Positions 17,648 to 27,871 of a stretch of 64,000 nucleotides of DNA are shown here, piece after piece. The notes beneath the pieces were generated by a model that saw nothing but the letters and a program-made list of their open reading frames with translations, did not search any database and was not told the DNA's origin. The stretch is from an uncultured Bacteroidia bacterium (lineage in GTDB: Bacteria > Bacteroidota > Bacteroidia > Bacteroidales > UBA932), in NCBI GenBank assembly GCA_902762655.1, contig CACWOZ010000001.1, positions 62,001 to 126,000 on the forward strand. Direction: 5' to 3'. Position 1 is the first letter of the stretch. The number at the start of each line of letters is the position of its first letter. A program made the position numbers and the translations under genes.

Positions 17648-19033
17648 TTACTTGGTCTTTACCAGATACTGTTCTTCTTTGTATGTGAGGCCCATGAACA
17701 GGATTGCAAGTGCGCACGCTCCAAGAAGAAGCAGGAAAGTTGCGCTCCATCCGGCATTCTGGGCCACAAGTCCGATCACCGTGTTGGCCAGGATGAAGGT
17801 TCCGAAAAAGTATCCGAAGAACCCGGTGAGACCGGCTGCCGTGCCGGAAGCGTTCTTGGGAGCAAGGTCGAGTGCCTGTACTCCGATCAGCATCACTGGC
17901 CCGTAGATGAAGAATCCTATGCCTATCAGGCTGATAATCACTATGGTGAGATTGTCGATGAAGAGCCAGTACAGTGCGATGAATATGGCCACCAGTGCCA
18001 TGAACAGCATTGTAGGCAAGGCCCTGCGGCCATGGAATAGTTTATCAGAAAGCCAGCCGCACAGAAGTGTGCCGGGGATTGCTGCGAATTCGTATGCGAA
18101 GTAAGCCCATCCGGCGGATTTAAGGTCTATGCCTTTCTCGGTGAGGATGGTTGGTGCCCAGTCAAGGCATCCGTAACGCACCATATACACGAAGGCGTTT
18201 GCCAACGCGATGAACCAAAGGAACTTGTTGTTCAGCACGTACTTGAAGAATATCTCCTTGGTAGTGAGAGTCTCTTCGTGTTTTTCGGAATAGTTCTTCG
18301 GGTAGTCGTTACGCCATTTCTCAATGGAAGGAAGGCCGCAGCTTTGGGGCGTATCGCGAAGCAGTACGTATGCAAGCAAGGCGATGAACAGAGCCACTGC
18401 TGCGGGGAAGGCGAAGGTCCCTATGAGGAAGTATAGCTCGGTATGGGCGCCATAGAACCAGGCGCCGAACCATGCGGCCCCATATGTAGCCATGGGGCCT
18501 ACCAAAGCTCCTCCAACATTGTGTGCGCAGTTCCAAATGCTCATCATTGTGCCGCGTTCGCTTACGCTGAACCAGTGGGTCATCACGCGTCCGCAAGGAG
18601 GCCACCCCATTCCGTTGAACCATCCGACGAGGAAGTTGAGCACGCCCATGACTACGATAGCAAGTGCCTTGTGGTCCGCACCTATGAACTGGATGGGAAC
18701 AATCATGAAGCACATCGAAATGGCCGTAAGTACCAGCCCGAGAGGCAGGAATACCCTTGCGTTGCTGCGGTCGGACACACTCCCCATCAAGAATTTTGAA
18801 AGGGCGTATGCAGCGGCGTTAAGTCCCAGTACGAAACCGAGTTCGGTCTTTTCGAAACCTAAGGGGGCCATCGCAGGGATGGCCATCGAAAGGTTCTTCC
18901 GTACCAGGTAGAATCCGGCATAGCCGATGAAGGCACCGAGGAATACCTGCAACCTGAGTTTTTTATATCTGGCATCAGCCTCCGGTCCTGTCTGTTCGGG
19001 CTTGTATGCTGGTTGTTTAAGAAGTTTTAGCAT
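17648..19033 (-). CDS. GlpT/UhpC-like organophosphate:phosphate antiporter (MFS, OPA family)
   Basis: A 461-residue 12-TM major facilitator. Strong OPA-family marks: LSKFLMGSVSDRSNARVFLP and the GlpT-type signature WFNGMGWPPCGRVMTHWFS, both very close to glycerol-3-phosphate transporters. Characterised members exchange glycerol 3-phosphate or hexose 6-phosphate for inorganic phosphate at the inner membrane. In this operon it directly follows a calcineurin-like phosphoesterase, so uptake of a phosphomonoester released in the periplasm is the natural reading. Choice between GlpT and UhpC substrate is open; it lacks an adjacent two-component sensor that would suggest a UhpC receptor. Confidence 0.85.
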   Translation of the reverse strand: MLKLLKQPAYKPEQTGPEADARYKKLRLQVFLGAFIGYAGFYLVRKNLSMAIPAMAPLGFEKTELGFVLGLNAAAYALSKFLMGSVSDRSNARVFLPLGLVLTAISMCFMIVPIQFIGADHKALAIVVMGVLNFLVGWFNGMGWPPCGRVMTHWFSVSERGTMMSIWNCAHNVGGALVGPMATYGAAWFGAWFYGAHTELYFLIGTFAFPAAVALFIALLAYVLLRDTPQSCGLPSIEKWRNDYPKNYSEKHEETLTTKEIFFKYVLNNKFLWFIALANAFVYMVRYGCLDWAPTILTEKGIDLKSAGWAYFAYEFAAIPGTLLCGWLSDKLFHGRRALPTMLFMALVAIFIALYWLFIDNLTIVIISLIGIGFFIYGPVMLIGVQALDLAPKNASGTAAGLTGFFGYFFGTFILANTVIGLVAQNAGWSATFLLLLGACALAILFMGLTYKEEQYLVKTK

Positions 19034-19036
19034 TGT

Positions 19037-20452
19037 TTACTTTTGGATTTCAAATTCGTGACTCCAATTCTGTCCATAGGGCCCCGTTACCGTAATCAGC
19101 ACTCGCGACGCCCCTTCGGAAGGAGTAACTGCAAAATAATGAATGTTCTTGCGCGGTTGTTTGTATTTGGGAATAGGTTTCTCACCGAACTTTTCTTCAA
19201 TCTGCTTGATGTAGGTGGGGGAGACGTCCTTTACCATCTCCGGGCTGCCTTTCAGCACGCCGTCTTCATACCACTGTATGGTCCACCGGTCATCATAGTT
19301 CCAGACATTGACTATGTAGGAATCCGGATTGAAGCGGGATTCTCCCTTTGCAATGAATTCCACCTGAAAGTCATCTGGATAATCCACGTTGTGCCAATAC
19401 CATCTCAGTTCTCCGCCGGTGCGGTCGAAGATGTCGTAACCGCGTGGAGTACCGTCGTTGCACCAGGTGGTCTCCCACCAGGCACCGCAGATGGCCGCCG
19501 GGTTGTGCTCCCTGATTTCCGGAGTGTATACATGGTTGTTGAGTATGTGGGTGTGGCCGGACAGAAAGTCCACTCTGTACCCTTCAAGCATCTCGACCAT
19601 CTCCTTGCCGTTGATTATCCAGTTATTCTTGAACCAGCGCCAGGCAGGACTGTGCTGGGCTATGAAGATGTGTGTGTCCTTAGGGATGTATTCCAGAAGC
19701 CCGCGCACAAAGTCCATGGTCCATTCTGGATAGCCTTCATCGTATTTGCCGGATTTCTTGGGGTCACTTACCTCTCCGCGGAAGCGGATGTTGTTCAGCC
19801 CAACGACCAGGTCTTCTCCCAGCCAGAACGCCCAGTTCACGGGCCCGAAAGCTTCTTCGTAGCCGGCTTCGGCTTCTTTTCCGGATAGGTTCTGGATGAA
19901 GTCATGGTTGCCTATTACGGTGTAGAAGGGTATCCCTGTCTTCTTGATAGCCTGTTTGTAGGGCTCGAACATATTCAGCTCATTCCAGGCAATATCACCC
20001 AGGGCGATTCCGACCGTATTGCGCAGCGCAGCATGTTCCTGCGACTGTTTTACAAGATCTTCAAGAGGCTCTTTGCAGAACTTGGCGAGATGCCTCTCAT
20101 GCTTCATCTGTGGGTCCGAAACTGCAAACAGGGTGAAATCTCCTCCCGGAATTGTGCGGTTGAGATGGAAGGTGTATTTCTTTGCCTTCGAGAGATGTTG
20201 GTAGAACTGAGGGGTGCCGGTCGAATAATCGGGCTGGTAACCTGAGGGGGTCACTATATACACGAAGTTAGCATCGTTGGAGACATTCAGTTTGAATCTC
20301 CCGTCAGCGTCCGTCGTGGTAAAGTTTGCCCCGTCGGTTACGATTACTCCGGGGATCGGGTTGATCCCACAGTTCACTTTTCCGCTCACCTTGCGAGCCT
20401 CTGTAGCCAGGCAGAGGCTCGCCGTGAGCAAAACAATAAGCAGTTTCTTCAT
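19037..20452 (-). CDS. Exported calcineurin-like phosphoesterase (MetallophosN/C type)
   Basis: A 471-residue protein with a cleaved leader (MKKLLIVLLTASLCLATEA). Order: N-terminal carboxypeptidase-regulatory-like beta domain (residues about 20-95), calcineurin catalytic domain with FAVSDPQMKHER, GIALGDIAWN, VIGNHDF, AQHSPAW and LSGHTHIL, then a C-terminal beta domain (IVNVWNYDDRWTIQWYEDG). The first metal motif is DPQ rather than the usual DxH, which may alter one metal site. It is a paralog of the gene at 27872-29818. It probably hydrolyses phosphodiesters or phosphomonoesters in the periplasm. Flanked by the BACON lipoprotein and the GlpT-like porter with 7- and 3-base gaps. Confidence 0.87.
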   Translation of the reverse strand: MKKLLIVLLTASLCLATEARKVSGKVNCGINPIPGVIVTDGANFTTTDADGRFKLNVSNDANFVYIVTPSGYQPDYSTGTPQFYQHLSKAKKYTFHLNRTIPGGDFTLFAVSDPQMKHERHLAKFCKEPLEDLVKQSQEHAALRNTVGIALGDIAWNELNMFEPYKQAIKKTGIPFYTVIGNHDFIQNLSGKEAEAGYEEAFGPVNWAFWLGEDLVVGLNNIRFRGEVSDPKKSGKYDEGYPEWTMDFVRGLLEYIPKDTHIFIAQHSPAWRWFKNNWIINGKEMVEMLEGYRVDFLSGHTHILNNHVYTPEIREHNPAAICGAWWETTWCNDGTPRGYDIFDRTGGELRWYWHNVDYPDDFQVEFIAKGESRFNPDSYIVNVWNYDDRWTIQWYEDGVLKGSPEMVKDVSPTYIKQIEEKFGEKPIPKYKQPRKNIHYFAVTPSEGASRVLITVTGPYGQNWSHEFEIQK

Positions 20453-20459
20453 CTGTCAG

Positions 20460-22697
20460 TTATTCTCCCCACTGAATCCGAGGTTGCCACTCTGTGGTGG
20501 ATATGTCGGTCACTGCAAGACGCCAAGTGCCCCCGTTGGGTGCTGTAAGCATATCGCCGCCGGCTCCCATGGCTGACTGGCAGACAAAACGGAAGACGAC
20601 ATTCTCGGTTTTAACGGAATACGTTACGGTAGCATCAACTTTAACGTTAGTGGCTCCATCGGCATTCATTGCGTGGGTGTATTCAACATCCGTTCCTTCA
20701 ACCTTGTCAGTCTTTATTTCCGCAGCGGCCTTCCACTCGTTTCCATCCAGGTATATGAGTTTCCAGTATTTTGGATTGGTAGCGGACGTTCTGGTTTCGA
20801 AGGTGATGCGAACTTTCTTGCCTTTGGAAACTACTCCGGGAACTTTAAACTGGCAATAATCACCAGGCCAGGCACCGGTTACACGGGGGTTGAGGGCCTG
20901 GATGTCGAGTTTGGTTTTCTTTTTGCCGCTTGCAAGGTCGGCAGCATTTCCTGCCTCGTTGTTGTACCATATGGTTCCGGTTCCCGTAACAGAGGCGATA
21001 TATCCCGATACCCCCTCTTCGGTCGCGGAACCATTGGCCAAAGGCCAGGTTTCGTTAAAGTTGTTTGCGTCGGTCTGGATACTCCATTCCACAGGAAGTT
21101 TAACCTCATTTGGATCATCACCGCCACCAGGAGTACTACCTTCAGCAGGAAGAACCTTTATATTATCGAGATACCAGCGGTTTTGTTTACGCGTGCTGCT
21201 GATCGAAGGATCGTTGTTGGTAGGACGTATCGTGACCTTTGTTGTGGGAGTGGCGCCTTTGATGCGTACTTGAGCGTGCTGCCATTCGAGTTTGGTGAGA
21301 TCATCTTCTGTGGGTTGCGACGAGGTTATCTCGTCACTGATTTCTGTACCATTCTCAAATACTCCACCTCCGCTGACGGTAATGGTAAGAGTCATGATAT
21401 CCGGTTTGGAAGCACCTGTCATGCACCAACACCAGTCGAAGTTAAGGTCGATGTCATCGGTGTCATTTATCTTGGCGAGTGCAGGAAGAATGATGCCGGA
21501 GTTATAGGAGGTCTTTCCAAACTTAAGGTAATTCTTCTGAAGATACATCGTCTGCTTGTTGCCGTTGTCCGGAGTGCCGTCCGACCACTCCTGTTCCTTC
21601 CATCCCCATATATAACCGTATCCACGGGACTGGAATTCTGTGAGAAGGTCTTTCAAGGCCGCGGTAGTAAAGATGTTGGGGGAACTGCCCACTGAATTCG
21701 CAGCCACATCGTCAGGAATACTGGCATTGCCATCGGTCCAAGGAGCGAACCACTCGAAGTCGTCCTCGAAGTAGATCAGCTGGTCAAGGCCATTGTCTTT
21801 GAGTTCGGTAATGAAGATTCCAAAGAGCCTGTCACCCAAAATTCCGCATGAATACCCGGTAACTGTGGCCTTGTGTCCATTAAGGCTTGAAAGTTTCAAG
21901 TCTGCAGGGGCATCGACCTGTCTGATCGAGTAATCCACATCATCTATGGTCAGGGTAAGGTTGCCTCCGGAAACTACGCCGGACACTGTGACATACTCGA
22001 TCGCATCGGCCTTGTAGCTGGCAATTACGTCATTGAGTACTATGGCTTCGGGATAGGTGTAATCTCTGGAGGATAGAACCTTGAGTTCATCAACCTGCGT
22101 TATGGCTGGAAGAGAATTGACACGGCCCTTGATACCCTTGATACTTACCTTGTCGCCAATTTTAACCTCCTGGACGGACTGGGCATAGACATTGGTGGTA
22201 CCGGTGTTCAGCACGAATCCTGCAGAGGTAAGGGCAACGACGTTAGCCTCGTCGAGAATGAAGGACTTGCCATCGGCGAGGGCTGCGACCTTGTCGAGAG
22301 TGAGATGCTCGGCGTTACGGTAAGCATCACCTTCCTGGCTTACAATGATAATAAGACGGCTGGCGAGAGTGTTGCCCCCGATGATAAGGGTATCTTTGCG
22401 GGGCTCGAGCATTCCGCCGGCATCAATGTTCTCGCTTGCACTGACGGTAACTATTGTGGTTCCGTTGCCGGTAGCTGGATCAACCGTAATCCATGAAGGA
22501 GCGGTGGTATGCCAGTCTCCGTCGGAATAGACTGTGACTGTCTGGGCTGCCGGATTCTCGGCGGCGAAAGTCATGTGAGATACATCACCGAGAACTGCCT
22601 TTGCAACCGTCGGCCCCTCTTCTGCGCAAGATGCAAGAAGCGAACAGGCGAAGACGGCTGCAGCAGTTATCTTTAATATGGTATTTAATCTTTTCAT
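20460..22697 (-). CDS. BACON-domain surface lipoprotein (SusE/F position)
   Basis: A 745-residue lipoprotein (lipobox LLASCAE). After the leader comes a BACON-like domain (VTVYSDGDWHTTAPSWITVDPATGNGTTIVTVSASEN), then an OB-like region (VYAQSVQEVKIGDKVSIKGIKGRVN), and two large beta-sandwich, jelly-roll-like segments about residues 290-510 (YFEDDFEWFAPWTDG start) and 530-740. BACON domains are linked to surface glycan or mucin-type binding. It lies right after SusD, where SusE/SusF-type binding lipoproteins are found, so a substrate-binding function at the cell surface is inferred. No catalytic motif recognised. Confidence 0.75.
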   Translation of the reverse strand: MKRLNTILKITAAAVFACSLLASCAEEGPTVAKAVLGDVSHMTFAAENPAAQTVTVYSDGDWHTTAPSWITVDPATGNGTTIVTVSASENIDAGGMLEPRKDTLIIGGNTLASRLIIIVSQEGDAYRNAEHLTLDKVAALADGKSFILDEANVVALTSAGFVLNTGTTNVYAQSVQEVKIGDKVSIKGIKGRVNSLPAITQVDELKVLSSRDYTYPEAIVLNDVIASYKADAIEYVTVSGVVSGGNLTLTIDDVDYSIRQVDAPADLKLSSLNGHKATVTGYSCGILGDRLFGIFITELKDNGLDQLIYFEDDFEWFAPWTDGNASIPDDVAANSVGSSPNIFTTAALKDLLTEFQSRGYGYIWGWKEQEWSDGTPDNGNKQTMYLQKNYLKFGKTSYNSGIILPALAKINDTDDIDLNFDWCWCMTGASKPDIMTLTITVSGGGVFENGTEISDEITSSQPTEDDLTKLEWQHAQVRIKGATPTTKVTIRPTNNDPSISSTRKQNRWYLDNIKVLPAEGSTPGGGDDPNEVKLPVEWSIQTDANNFNETWPLANGSATEEGVSGYIASVTGTGTIWYNNEAGNAADLASGKKKTKLDIQALNPRVTGAWPGDYCQFKVPGVVSKGKKVRITFETRTSATNPKYWKLIYLDGNEWKAAAEIKTDKVEGTDVEYTHAMNADGATNVKVDATVTYSVKTENVVFRFVCQSAMGAGGDMLTAPNGGTWRLAVTDISTTEWQPRIQWGE

Positions 22698-22703
22698 AAT
22701 CTG

Positions 22704-24539
22704 TTACCAGTTAGGATTCTGCTTAAGATTCTCGTTAAGTTGAAGGTCCTTCTCGTTGATAGGATAGAAGTAGTGTTTCGACTCGTCGAATGAGTGGGAG
22801 ATGCTCTTGAAGATGTCCAGTACGCCGGACGTAGCATAATTGCCGGTGACTGGATCTACAAGGTATACCATGTCTGCCGCCTGCTCTCCAGAAGGGTCAT
22901 ATATCTTGAACAGATTGCCGGTAGCAGTGGTGGAACCAACATAGAAAGTGTATTTGCTGCTATCACCGAAGTCGTAGCTGCCGGGCTTGACATACATGCC
23001 GTAGTAAGGCTGATTGAGGCAGTATCCTGCTTTCCAGCGCATGAGGTCGAAATATCTGCCATAGCCTTCCTGGAAGAGCTCGACAGCGCGCTCACGGCGG
23101 ATTTCAAGAATGACGCCGGTGTTGCTGCCGGTCACATTTGGATATCCGGTCTTGTCGCTCTGGAGATATTTGTCCGGGTTTGCATTTGCAGTCGCCAGAT
23201 CGAGATCGGGCATACCGGCACGCTTGCGAATCAGATTCACGGAAATATCAAGGTCGTCCTGGGTGAGTTCGCCGAGTTCGGCTTTTGCTTCTGCATAGTT
23301 CAGCAGAACTTCTGCATAGCGGAATACCGGCATGTCGTTGAAGCAGTTGTCGGTGGAGTAAGGCTTCGTGGAATATGCGGGAATGTACTTTATGGTCTGA
23401 TAGCCGGACTGGCAGTATGCAAACTCGGGGCCGTCCTTGCTCACACCTGGATTCTTCCAGGAATAGCCGGGAGTACGGATGGTCTGTGCAAGACGGGGGT
23501 CGCGGTTCGCAACCTCATCGGTGAATTCCATGGTATCCCAGCCGGATTTGTCGGTGAAACGTGAGCCGTCTTTCATCAAATACATGTCGACCATTTTCTT
23601 GGTCATGCCGTATCGGGCGGAAGTCTGGTTCGTGATGTCGCGTCCGCAGTCATGATGGATCTTGAGATCACGGTCGTAGTTCACCGCAAGGATGATTTCA
23701 TCCGTATTTGCATTGTCGGAATTGAAGAGGGTCAGATAGTCGCTCTCAGGCTTGCCTGTACTGAAGAGTTTGTAGGCGTTGGAGTCCATCAGCTGTTTTG
23801 CCGCCTTTGCCGCGAGGTCGAGGTAGTAATCGGCACCGTGTGTAGTGCCGTCAGCAGCAGTATAGGAGTTTTCGAACGGGGCGGGGGAGGAGTGGTATTT
23901 CCTGAAAGTGCCCTCGAAAAGGCAGAACTGGGCCTTGAGGAACATTGCAGTGTACTTGTTCACCCTGTATGCCGTCTGGGGAGCCTTGGCCTTGCCGGGC
24001 AGGTCCTCGATTGCGCAGTCGATGTCTTCAAGGATGTGCTGCATTACAGTCTCGCGAGTATCGCGGGGGTTGTATAGATCCTTGTCGTCGGAACCGATTT
24101 CACGGTCGATCCATGGAACATCGCCAAACTTGCGTATCATGTCGGCATAGTAATATGCCCTCCAGAATCTGGTGAGGGCGGTGTACTCCTTAACTGCCGC
24201 TTCATCTTTGCAACGATCTATGTTAGCAAGAAGAGTGTTCATCTTTCGGAGGTTTGTGAACGACCAGCCGCCACCGGAAGTTGGAACGGTGCGGTCATTG
24301 CCACCGCGGATGAGGTTGGAAGGATTCATCTTCACGAAAAGGTCGCTCTCGATAGCATAAGGTTGCTTTTCGAGAAGATTGTTGTAGAAAGTATTGGAGA
24401 AGAGCTGAAGGTCTTCCGCTCTCGTAAAATATGAATCCGGAGTAAGCTGCGATTCAGGAGAAAGAGACAGCATGTCTTCCAGGTTGCAGGAAACCGCAAC
24501 GAAAGAAGCAAGAATCAAACAAAATATTGACTTTTTCAT
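22704..24539 (-). CDS. SusD/RagB-family outer-membrane lipoprotein
   Basis: A 611-residue SusD homolog with lipobox VAVSCNL. Family features: LSPESQLTPDSYFTRAEDLQLFSNTFY after the leader, TPR-rich LTRFWRAYYYADMIRKFGDVPW, FRYAEVLLNYAEAKAELG, IRKRAGMPDL and the C-terminal ILEIRRERAVELFQEGYGRYFDLMRW. SusD proteins form the lid on the SusC transporter and bind ligand at the cell surface. It lies 12 bases downstream of susC and 6 upstream of the BACON protein. The ligand cannot be read from sequence. Confidence 0.95.
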   Translation of the reverse strand: MKKSIFCLILASFVAVSCNLEDMLSLSPESQLTPDSYFTRAEDLQLFSNTFYNNLLEKQPYAIESDLFVKMNPSNLIRGGNDRTVPTSGGGWSFTNLRKMNTLLANIDRCKDEAAVKEYTALTRFWRAYYYADMIRKFGDVPWIDREIGSDDKDLYNPRDTRETVMQHILEDIDCAIEDLPGKAKAPQTAYRVNKYTAMFLKAQFCLFEGTFRKYHSSPAPFENSYTAADGTTHGADYYLDLAAKAAKQLMDSNAYKLFSTGKPESDYLTLFNSDNANTDEIILAVNYDRDLKIHHDCGRDITNQTSARYGMTKKMVDMYLMKDGSRFTDKSGWDTMEFTDEVANRDPRLAQTIRTPGYSWKNPGVSKDGPEFAYCQSGYQTIKYIPAYSTKPYSTDNCFNDMPVFRYAEVLLNYAEAKAELGELTQDDLDISVNLIRKRAGMPDLDLATANANPDKYLQSDKTGYPNVTGSNTGVILEIRRERAVELFQEGYGRYFDLMRWKAGYCLNQPYYGMYVKPGSYDFGDSSKYTFYVGSTTATGNLFKIYDPSGEQAADMVYLVDPVTGNYATSGVLDIFKSISHSFDESKHYFYPINEKDLQLNENLKQNPNW

Positions 24540-24551
24540 AATTGCGTTCCT

Positions 24552-27500
24552 TTAGAAAGTGATATCAATACCGAGCATCAAAGTCTTCTGCCAAGGATAG
24601 GACGTATTGTTGAGGTCATTGACCGGATCGCTGCTACGGGTGAAGCAGCTCTCCGGATCCAGATGACGTGTAACCTTGGTGATCGGAGACCAATAGGCGA
24701 GATTTTCGCCGGAGAAGTAGACCCTTAACTGATCGAGGCCGATCTTGGAGATGAGCTTCTTGGGAAGCTGGTAACCTATGGTCAGGTTCTTGAAGCGCAG
24801 GTAACGGATGTTCTGGATGTAGCGGTCGTTCACGCGGCCGAGTTCACCGCCGCCGTTGGATGCAACGTTGGAACGGGGTCTCGGGAAGTATGCATCGGGG
24901 TTGTCCTCACTCCAGCATTTGTCGAGGAAGTTCTTCTCCAGGAAGGTAGGATAACCGAGGCTGAAGGGACCCCAGAAATCGAAGTTGTAACGGGCAGGAT
25001 ACCAATAGTGGTTGCCTGTACCCTCAAAGAACACGCTGAAATCGAAACCGTTCCATGAGAAACCTGTCTGGAATCCGTAGTGGAGTCTGGGGAGACTGTT
25101 TCCGAGGTAGATGAGGTCGCCATGCTCTGATTTGGTGTTCTTGGCAATGCCTATCACACCATCCGGCTCATCAGCGATGACATTGCCGTTCTCATCGTAT
25201 GTGTATTTGCCTCCCAGGTCGGCGTATTTCAGGTCGCCGGCCTTCCAGCCTCCGGTGAGGTTGGCATTGCAGTAAGACTGGTCGATCTGGCTCGTGTAAG
25301 CCTGGGCTTCGGCGTCAGACTGGAACAGGCCTTCCACGTGGAAACCCCAGATTTCTCCGATTTCCATTCCCTCATACCAGTTGGAAAGCAGGTAGGTGTC
25401 GTTTTTGAACTTGGTGATGGTCGAAGAGTACTTGCTGAGAGAACCTTTTGCAAAATACTCGAAATTCTTTCCGGCTACCTTGAAGGAATCCCTCCAACTG
25501 AGCGAGAGCTCGAACCCTTTGGTGCGCAGGTCGGCGGCATTCATCTGGGGAACGCCGGCACCATATACTGAAGGAAGATCCATGCCGTCGGTAAGCATGC
25601 CGTCGGTGTCGCGGATATAAGCCTCGCCGGTGAATTCGAGTTTGTTGCCAAGCATTGCGAGGTCGAGTCCGATATTGGTTTGCTTGGAAGTCTCCCAGGT
25701 CTTGTCCGAGGCGACCGGATCGTCGAGATTCGTGTAACGCGCCATCGTAGTGTCGCCGAAGTTATATGCGGCGAAAGTCCTGAAATTGACGAGACGAATA
25801 TAGGAGAAATTGTCTACATTCTGGTTTCCGAGCGTCCCATAGGAAGCGCGCAGCTTGAGGTTGTTGACAATGCCTTTTACAGGAGCGAAGAAAGGCTCTT
25901 CGCTGATGCGCCAGCCGACAGAAACAGAAGGGAAGAAACCGAACTGGTGCCCGCGGGCGAAACGCGAAGACCCGTCGTAACGTGCGGAGGTCTCAAAGAG
26001 ATAGCGTCCCTTGTAGTCGTAGTTGATACGGCCGAAGAAGCCTGCCGTCCTCCATGCGGACTGGTTTCCGCCGACTTCCGGAGTGCGTGTCTCGGTCGAG
26101 ATGAGAGCAAGGTCGGAAAGTTCCGAGGTTATGAGGTCGTAGCCTTTCGCGTAAACCCTCTTGGAGTGGTAGTCGTCGTAGTTGTAACCGCCCATTACCG
26201 TGAGATGATGGGCATCCGCCCATGTGTTCTCGTATGTCGCATAGGCATTCCAGGTCTGACGCACATACTCGCGTATATCTTCAGTCATGTAGTTGTCGAA
26301 CGCTCCGCCGTTATTGTATTCCACGATTTCGCCGGGATACTGCGAATAGGTGATAAGGTTCCTGCGGTGTGTATCGTGATTGTTGTAGGTGCGGTAGCTG
26401 TAGTTGGCCTTTACGGTAAGCCCCTTGAAAGGTGTTATCGTGAGTTCGGTGGTATTTGCGAGGTCTGTCCTCTTTTCGAGGTTCAGGTTATCGCTAGCAT
26501 AAGCCCAGTGACGTCCGTTGCAGACTCGGTAACCGAGAGCATCCACAAAATATACCCATGTCCCGTCGGGGTTCTTGAGAGGGAAGCATGCGGGCGCGTG
26601 ACGGTCGCCATACGCGAAGGAATCCTGAATGTCATGAAGGCCGGGGAAGTCGTAGACACCGGAGAAGAAATTGGTGTTGTTGCTGATGCGCGCATACTTG
26701 TTGATGCGGGCGTCGATCTTTGCCCTGAGGTTGTACTTCTCATATACGTCAGGACGGGCTTTCACCATACCTTCCTGGCGGTCGTACTGTCCGGAGAGAT
26801 AGTATTTTACGGCCTTGTTTCCGCCGCTGACGCTGACACTGTGGTTCTGGGTGGGATGGACGTCGTTGTAGAGTTCATGCCACCAGTCGGTGTTGGCGTA
26901 GTACTTGTACTTTCCGTCCTTTATGACCACCCACGGGCGTTCGGGGTTCTCGGTCTTGTCGTTCACGCGGGCAAGGAGTTCACGCATGTCTTCCGCCGAA
27001 TAATTGACGTAGTTGGACCCTTTGCTCTCATACCAGAACTTGTTGAGGGTGTAGACGGACCAGTAGCCTCTCGTCTCCCAGTCGGTGGAAGTGGTGGGCA
27101 TTTCAACGCCCCAGCGGCCGTTGTAACGTACGGTGGCCTTGTCCTTGTCGACGGCGCCGCTCCTGGTGGTCACCAGAATCACACCGTATGCTGCGCGTGC
27201 TCCGTAAACTGCTGCAGAAGAGGCATCTTTTATTACGGAGATGGATTCCACATCCTGAGGGTTGATACGGTTTATGCTGCCTTCGATGCCGTCGATCAGC
27301 ACGAGAGGATCACCGCCGTTGATGGAAGTGAAACCTCGTACGTTGAGCGATCCGGTGGAACCGGGGTTGCCGCTGGACGTGCTGACGTTGAGGCCGGGCA
27401 CGGAGCCCTGGAGCATGGTGGTAAGGTTATGCGCGCTGCGGTTTTCGATGCTTTTGCTGTCGATTGCCGTGATCGCGCCGGTGAGGTTAACTTTTTTCTG

Positions 27501-27842
27501 AACACCGTAACCCACGACGACTGTTTCTTCGAGGGTCAGGTTGTCTTCTGACAAAGTCACGTTGACCAGGTTCTGGCCGGCGGGCACAGATACAGTCTGT
27601 GTCTGATAGCCGAGACTGGAAAACTCGATGATCACATCTTTATCCGGTACACGTAGAGAGTATGTACCGTCTGCTGCCGTGATGGTGCCGTTGGTGGTGC
27701 CTTGAAGGACGACCCCTGCGCCGGGAACCGGTTGCCCTGCGGCATCAAGTACCGTTCCTTGCATCGTTCGGTTCTGCGCATTCAGGGCAAGGCCCGAGAG
27801 AATGAGCAGTGCCGAAACGGCCAGTGTTTTCAGTAATCTCAT
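24552..27842 (-). CDS. SusC/RagA-family TonB-dependent outer-membrane transporter
   Basis: A 1096-residue protein: signal peptide (MRLLKTLAVSALLILSGLALNA), carboxypeptidase-D regulatory-like domain at about 25-110, TonB-box region ending in EETVVVGYGVQKK, plug domain with LQGSVPGLNV, VLIDGIEGSINRINPQDVESISVIKDASSAAVYGARA-type SusC signature (split here by its known blocks), and a large beta-barrel ending GIDITF with terminal Phe. It imports ligands captured by the SusD partner, powered by TonB-ExbBD. Second gene of the operon. No N-terminal STN domain is present, so anti-sigma signalling through this protein is unlikely. Confidence 0.96.
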   Translation of the reverse strand: MRLLKTLAVSALLILSGLALNAQNRTMQGTVLDAAGQPVPGAGVVLQGTTNGTITAADGTYSLRVPDKDVIIEFSSLGYQTQTVSVPAGQNLVNVTLSEDNLTLEETVVVGYGVQKKVNLTGAITAIDSKSIENRSAHNLTTMLQGSVPGLNVSTSSGNPGSTGSLNVRGFTSINGGDPLVLIDGIEGSINRINPQDVESISVIKDASSAAVYGARAAYGVILVTTRSGAVDKDKATVRYNGRWGVEMPTTSTDWETRGYWSVYTLNKFWYESKGSNYVNYSAEDMRELLARVNDKTENPERPWVVIKDGKYKYYANTDWWHELYNDVHPTQNHSVSVSGGNKAVKYYLSGQYDRQEGMVKARPDVYEKYNLRAKIDARINKYARISNNTNFFSGVYDFPGLHDIQDSFAYGDRHAPACFPLKNPDGTWVYFVDALGYRVCNGRHWAYASDNLNLEKRTDLANTTELTITPFKGLTVKANYSYRTYNNHDTHRRNLITYSQYPGEIVEYNNGGAFDNYMTEDIREYVRQTWNAYATYENTWADAHHLTVMGGYNYDDYHSKRVYAKGYDLITSELSDLALISTETRTPEVGGNQSAWRTAGFFGRINYDYKGRYLFETSARYDGSSRFARGHQFGFFPSVSVGWRISEEPFFAPVKGIVNNLKLRASYGTLGNQNVDNFSYIRLVNFRTFAAYNFGDTTMARYTNLDDPVASDKTWETSKQTNIGLDLAMLGNKLEFTGEAYIRDTDGMLTDGMDLPSVYGAGVPQMNAADLRTKGFELSLSWRDSFKVAGKNFEYFAKGSLSKYSSTITKFKNDTYLLSNWYEGMEIGEIWGFHVEGLFQSDAEAQAYTSQIDQSYCNANLTGGWKAGDLKYADLGGKYTYDENGNVIADEPDGVIGIAKNTKSEHGDLIYLGNSLPRLHYGFQTGFSWNGFDFSVFFEGTGNHYWYPARYNFDFWGPFSLGYPTFLEKNFLDKCWSEDNPDAYFPRPRSNVASNGGGELGRVNDRYIQNIRYLRFKNLTIGYQLPKKLISKIGLDQLRVYFSGENLAYWSPITKVTRHLDPESCFTRSSDPVNDLNNTSYPWQKTLMLGIDITF

Positions 27843-27871
27843 AATAAAATGGTTAATAGGGTAATGTTGGA

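Noticed and set aside
25680-27551. Long plus-strand open frame (over 600 codons) opposite susC
   Set aside because: A shadow caused by GC-rich codon bias; the susC product on the other strand is complete and conserved.
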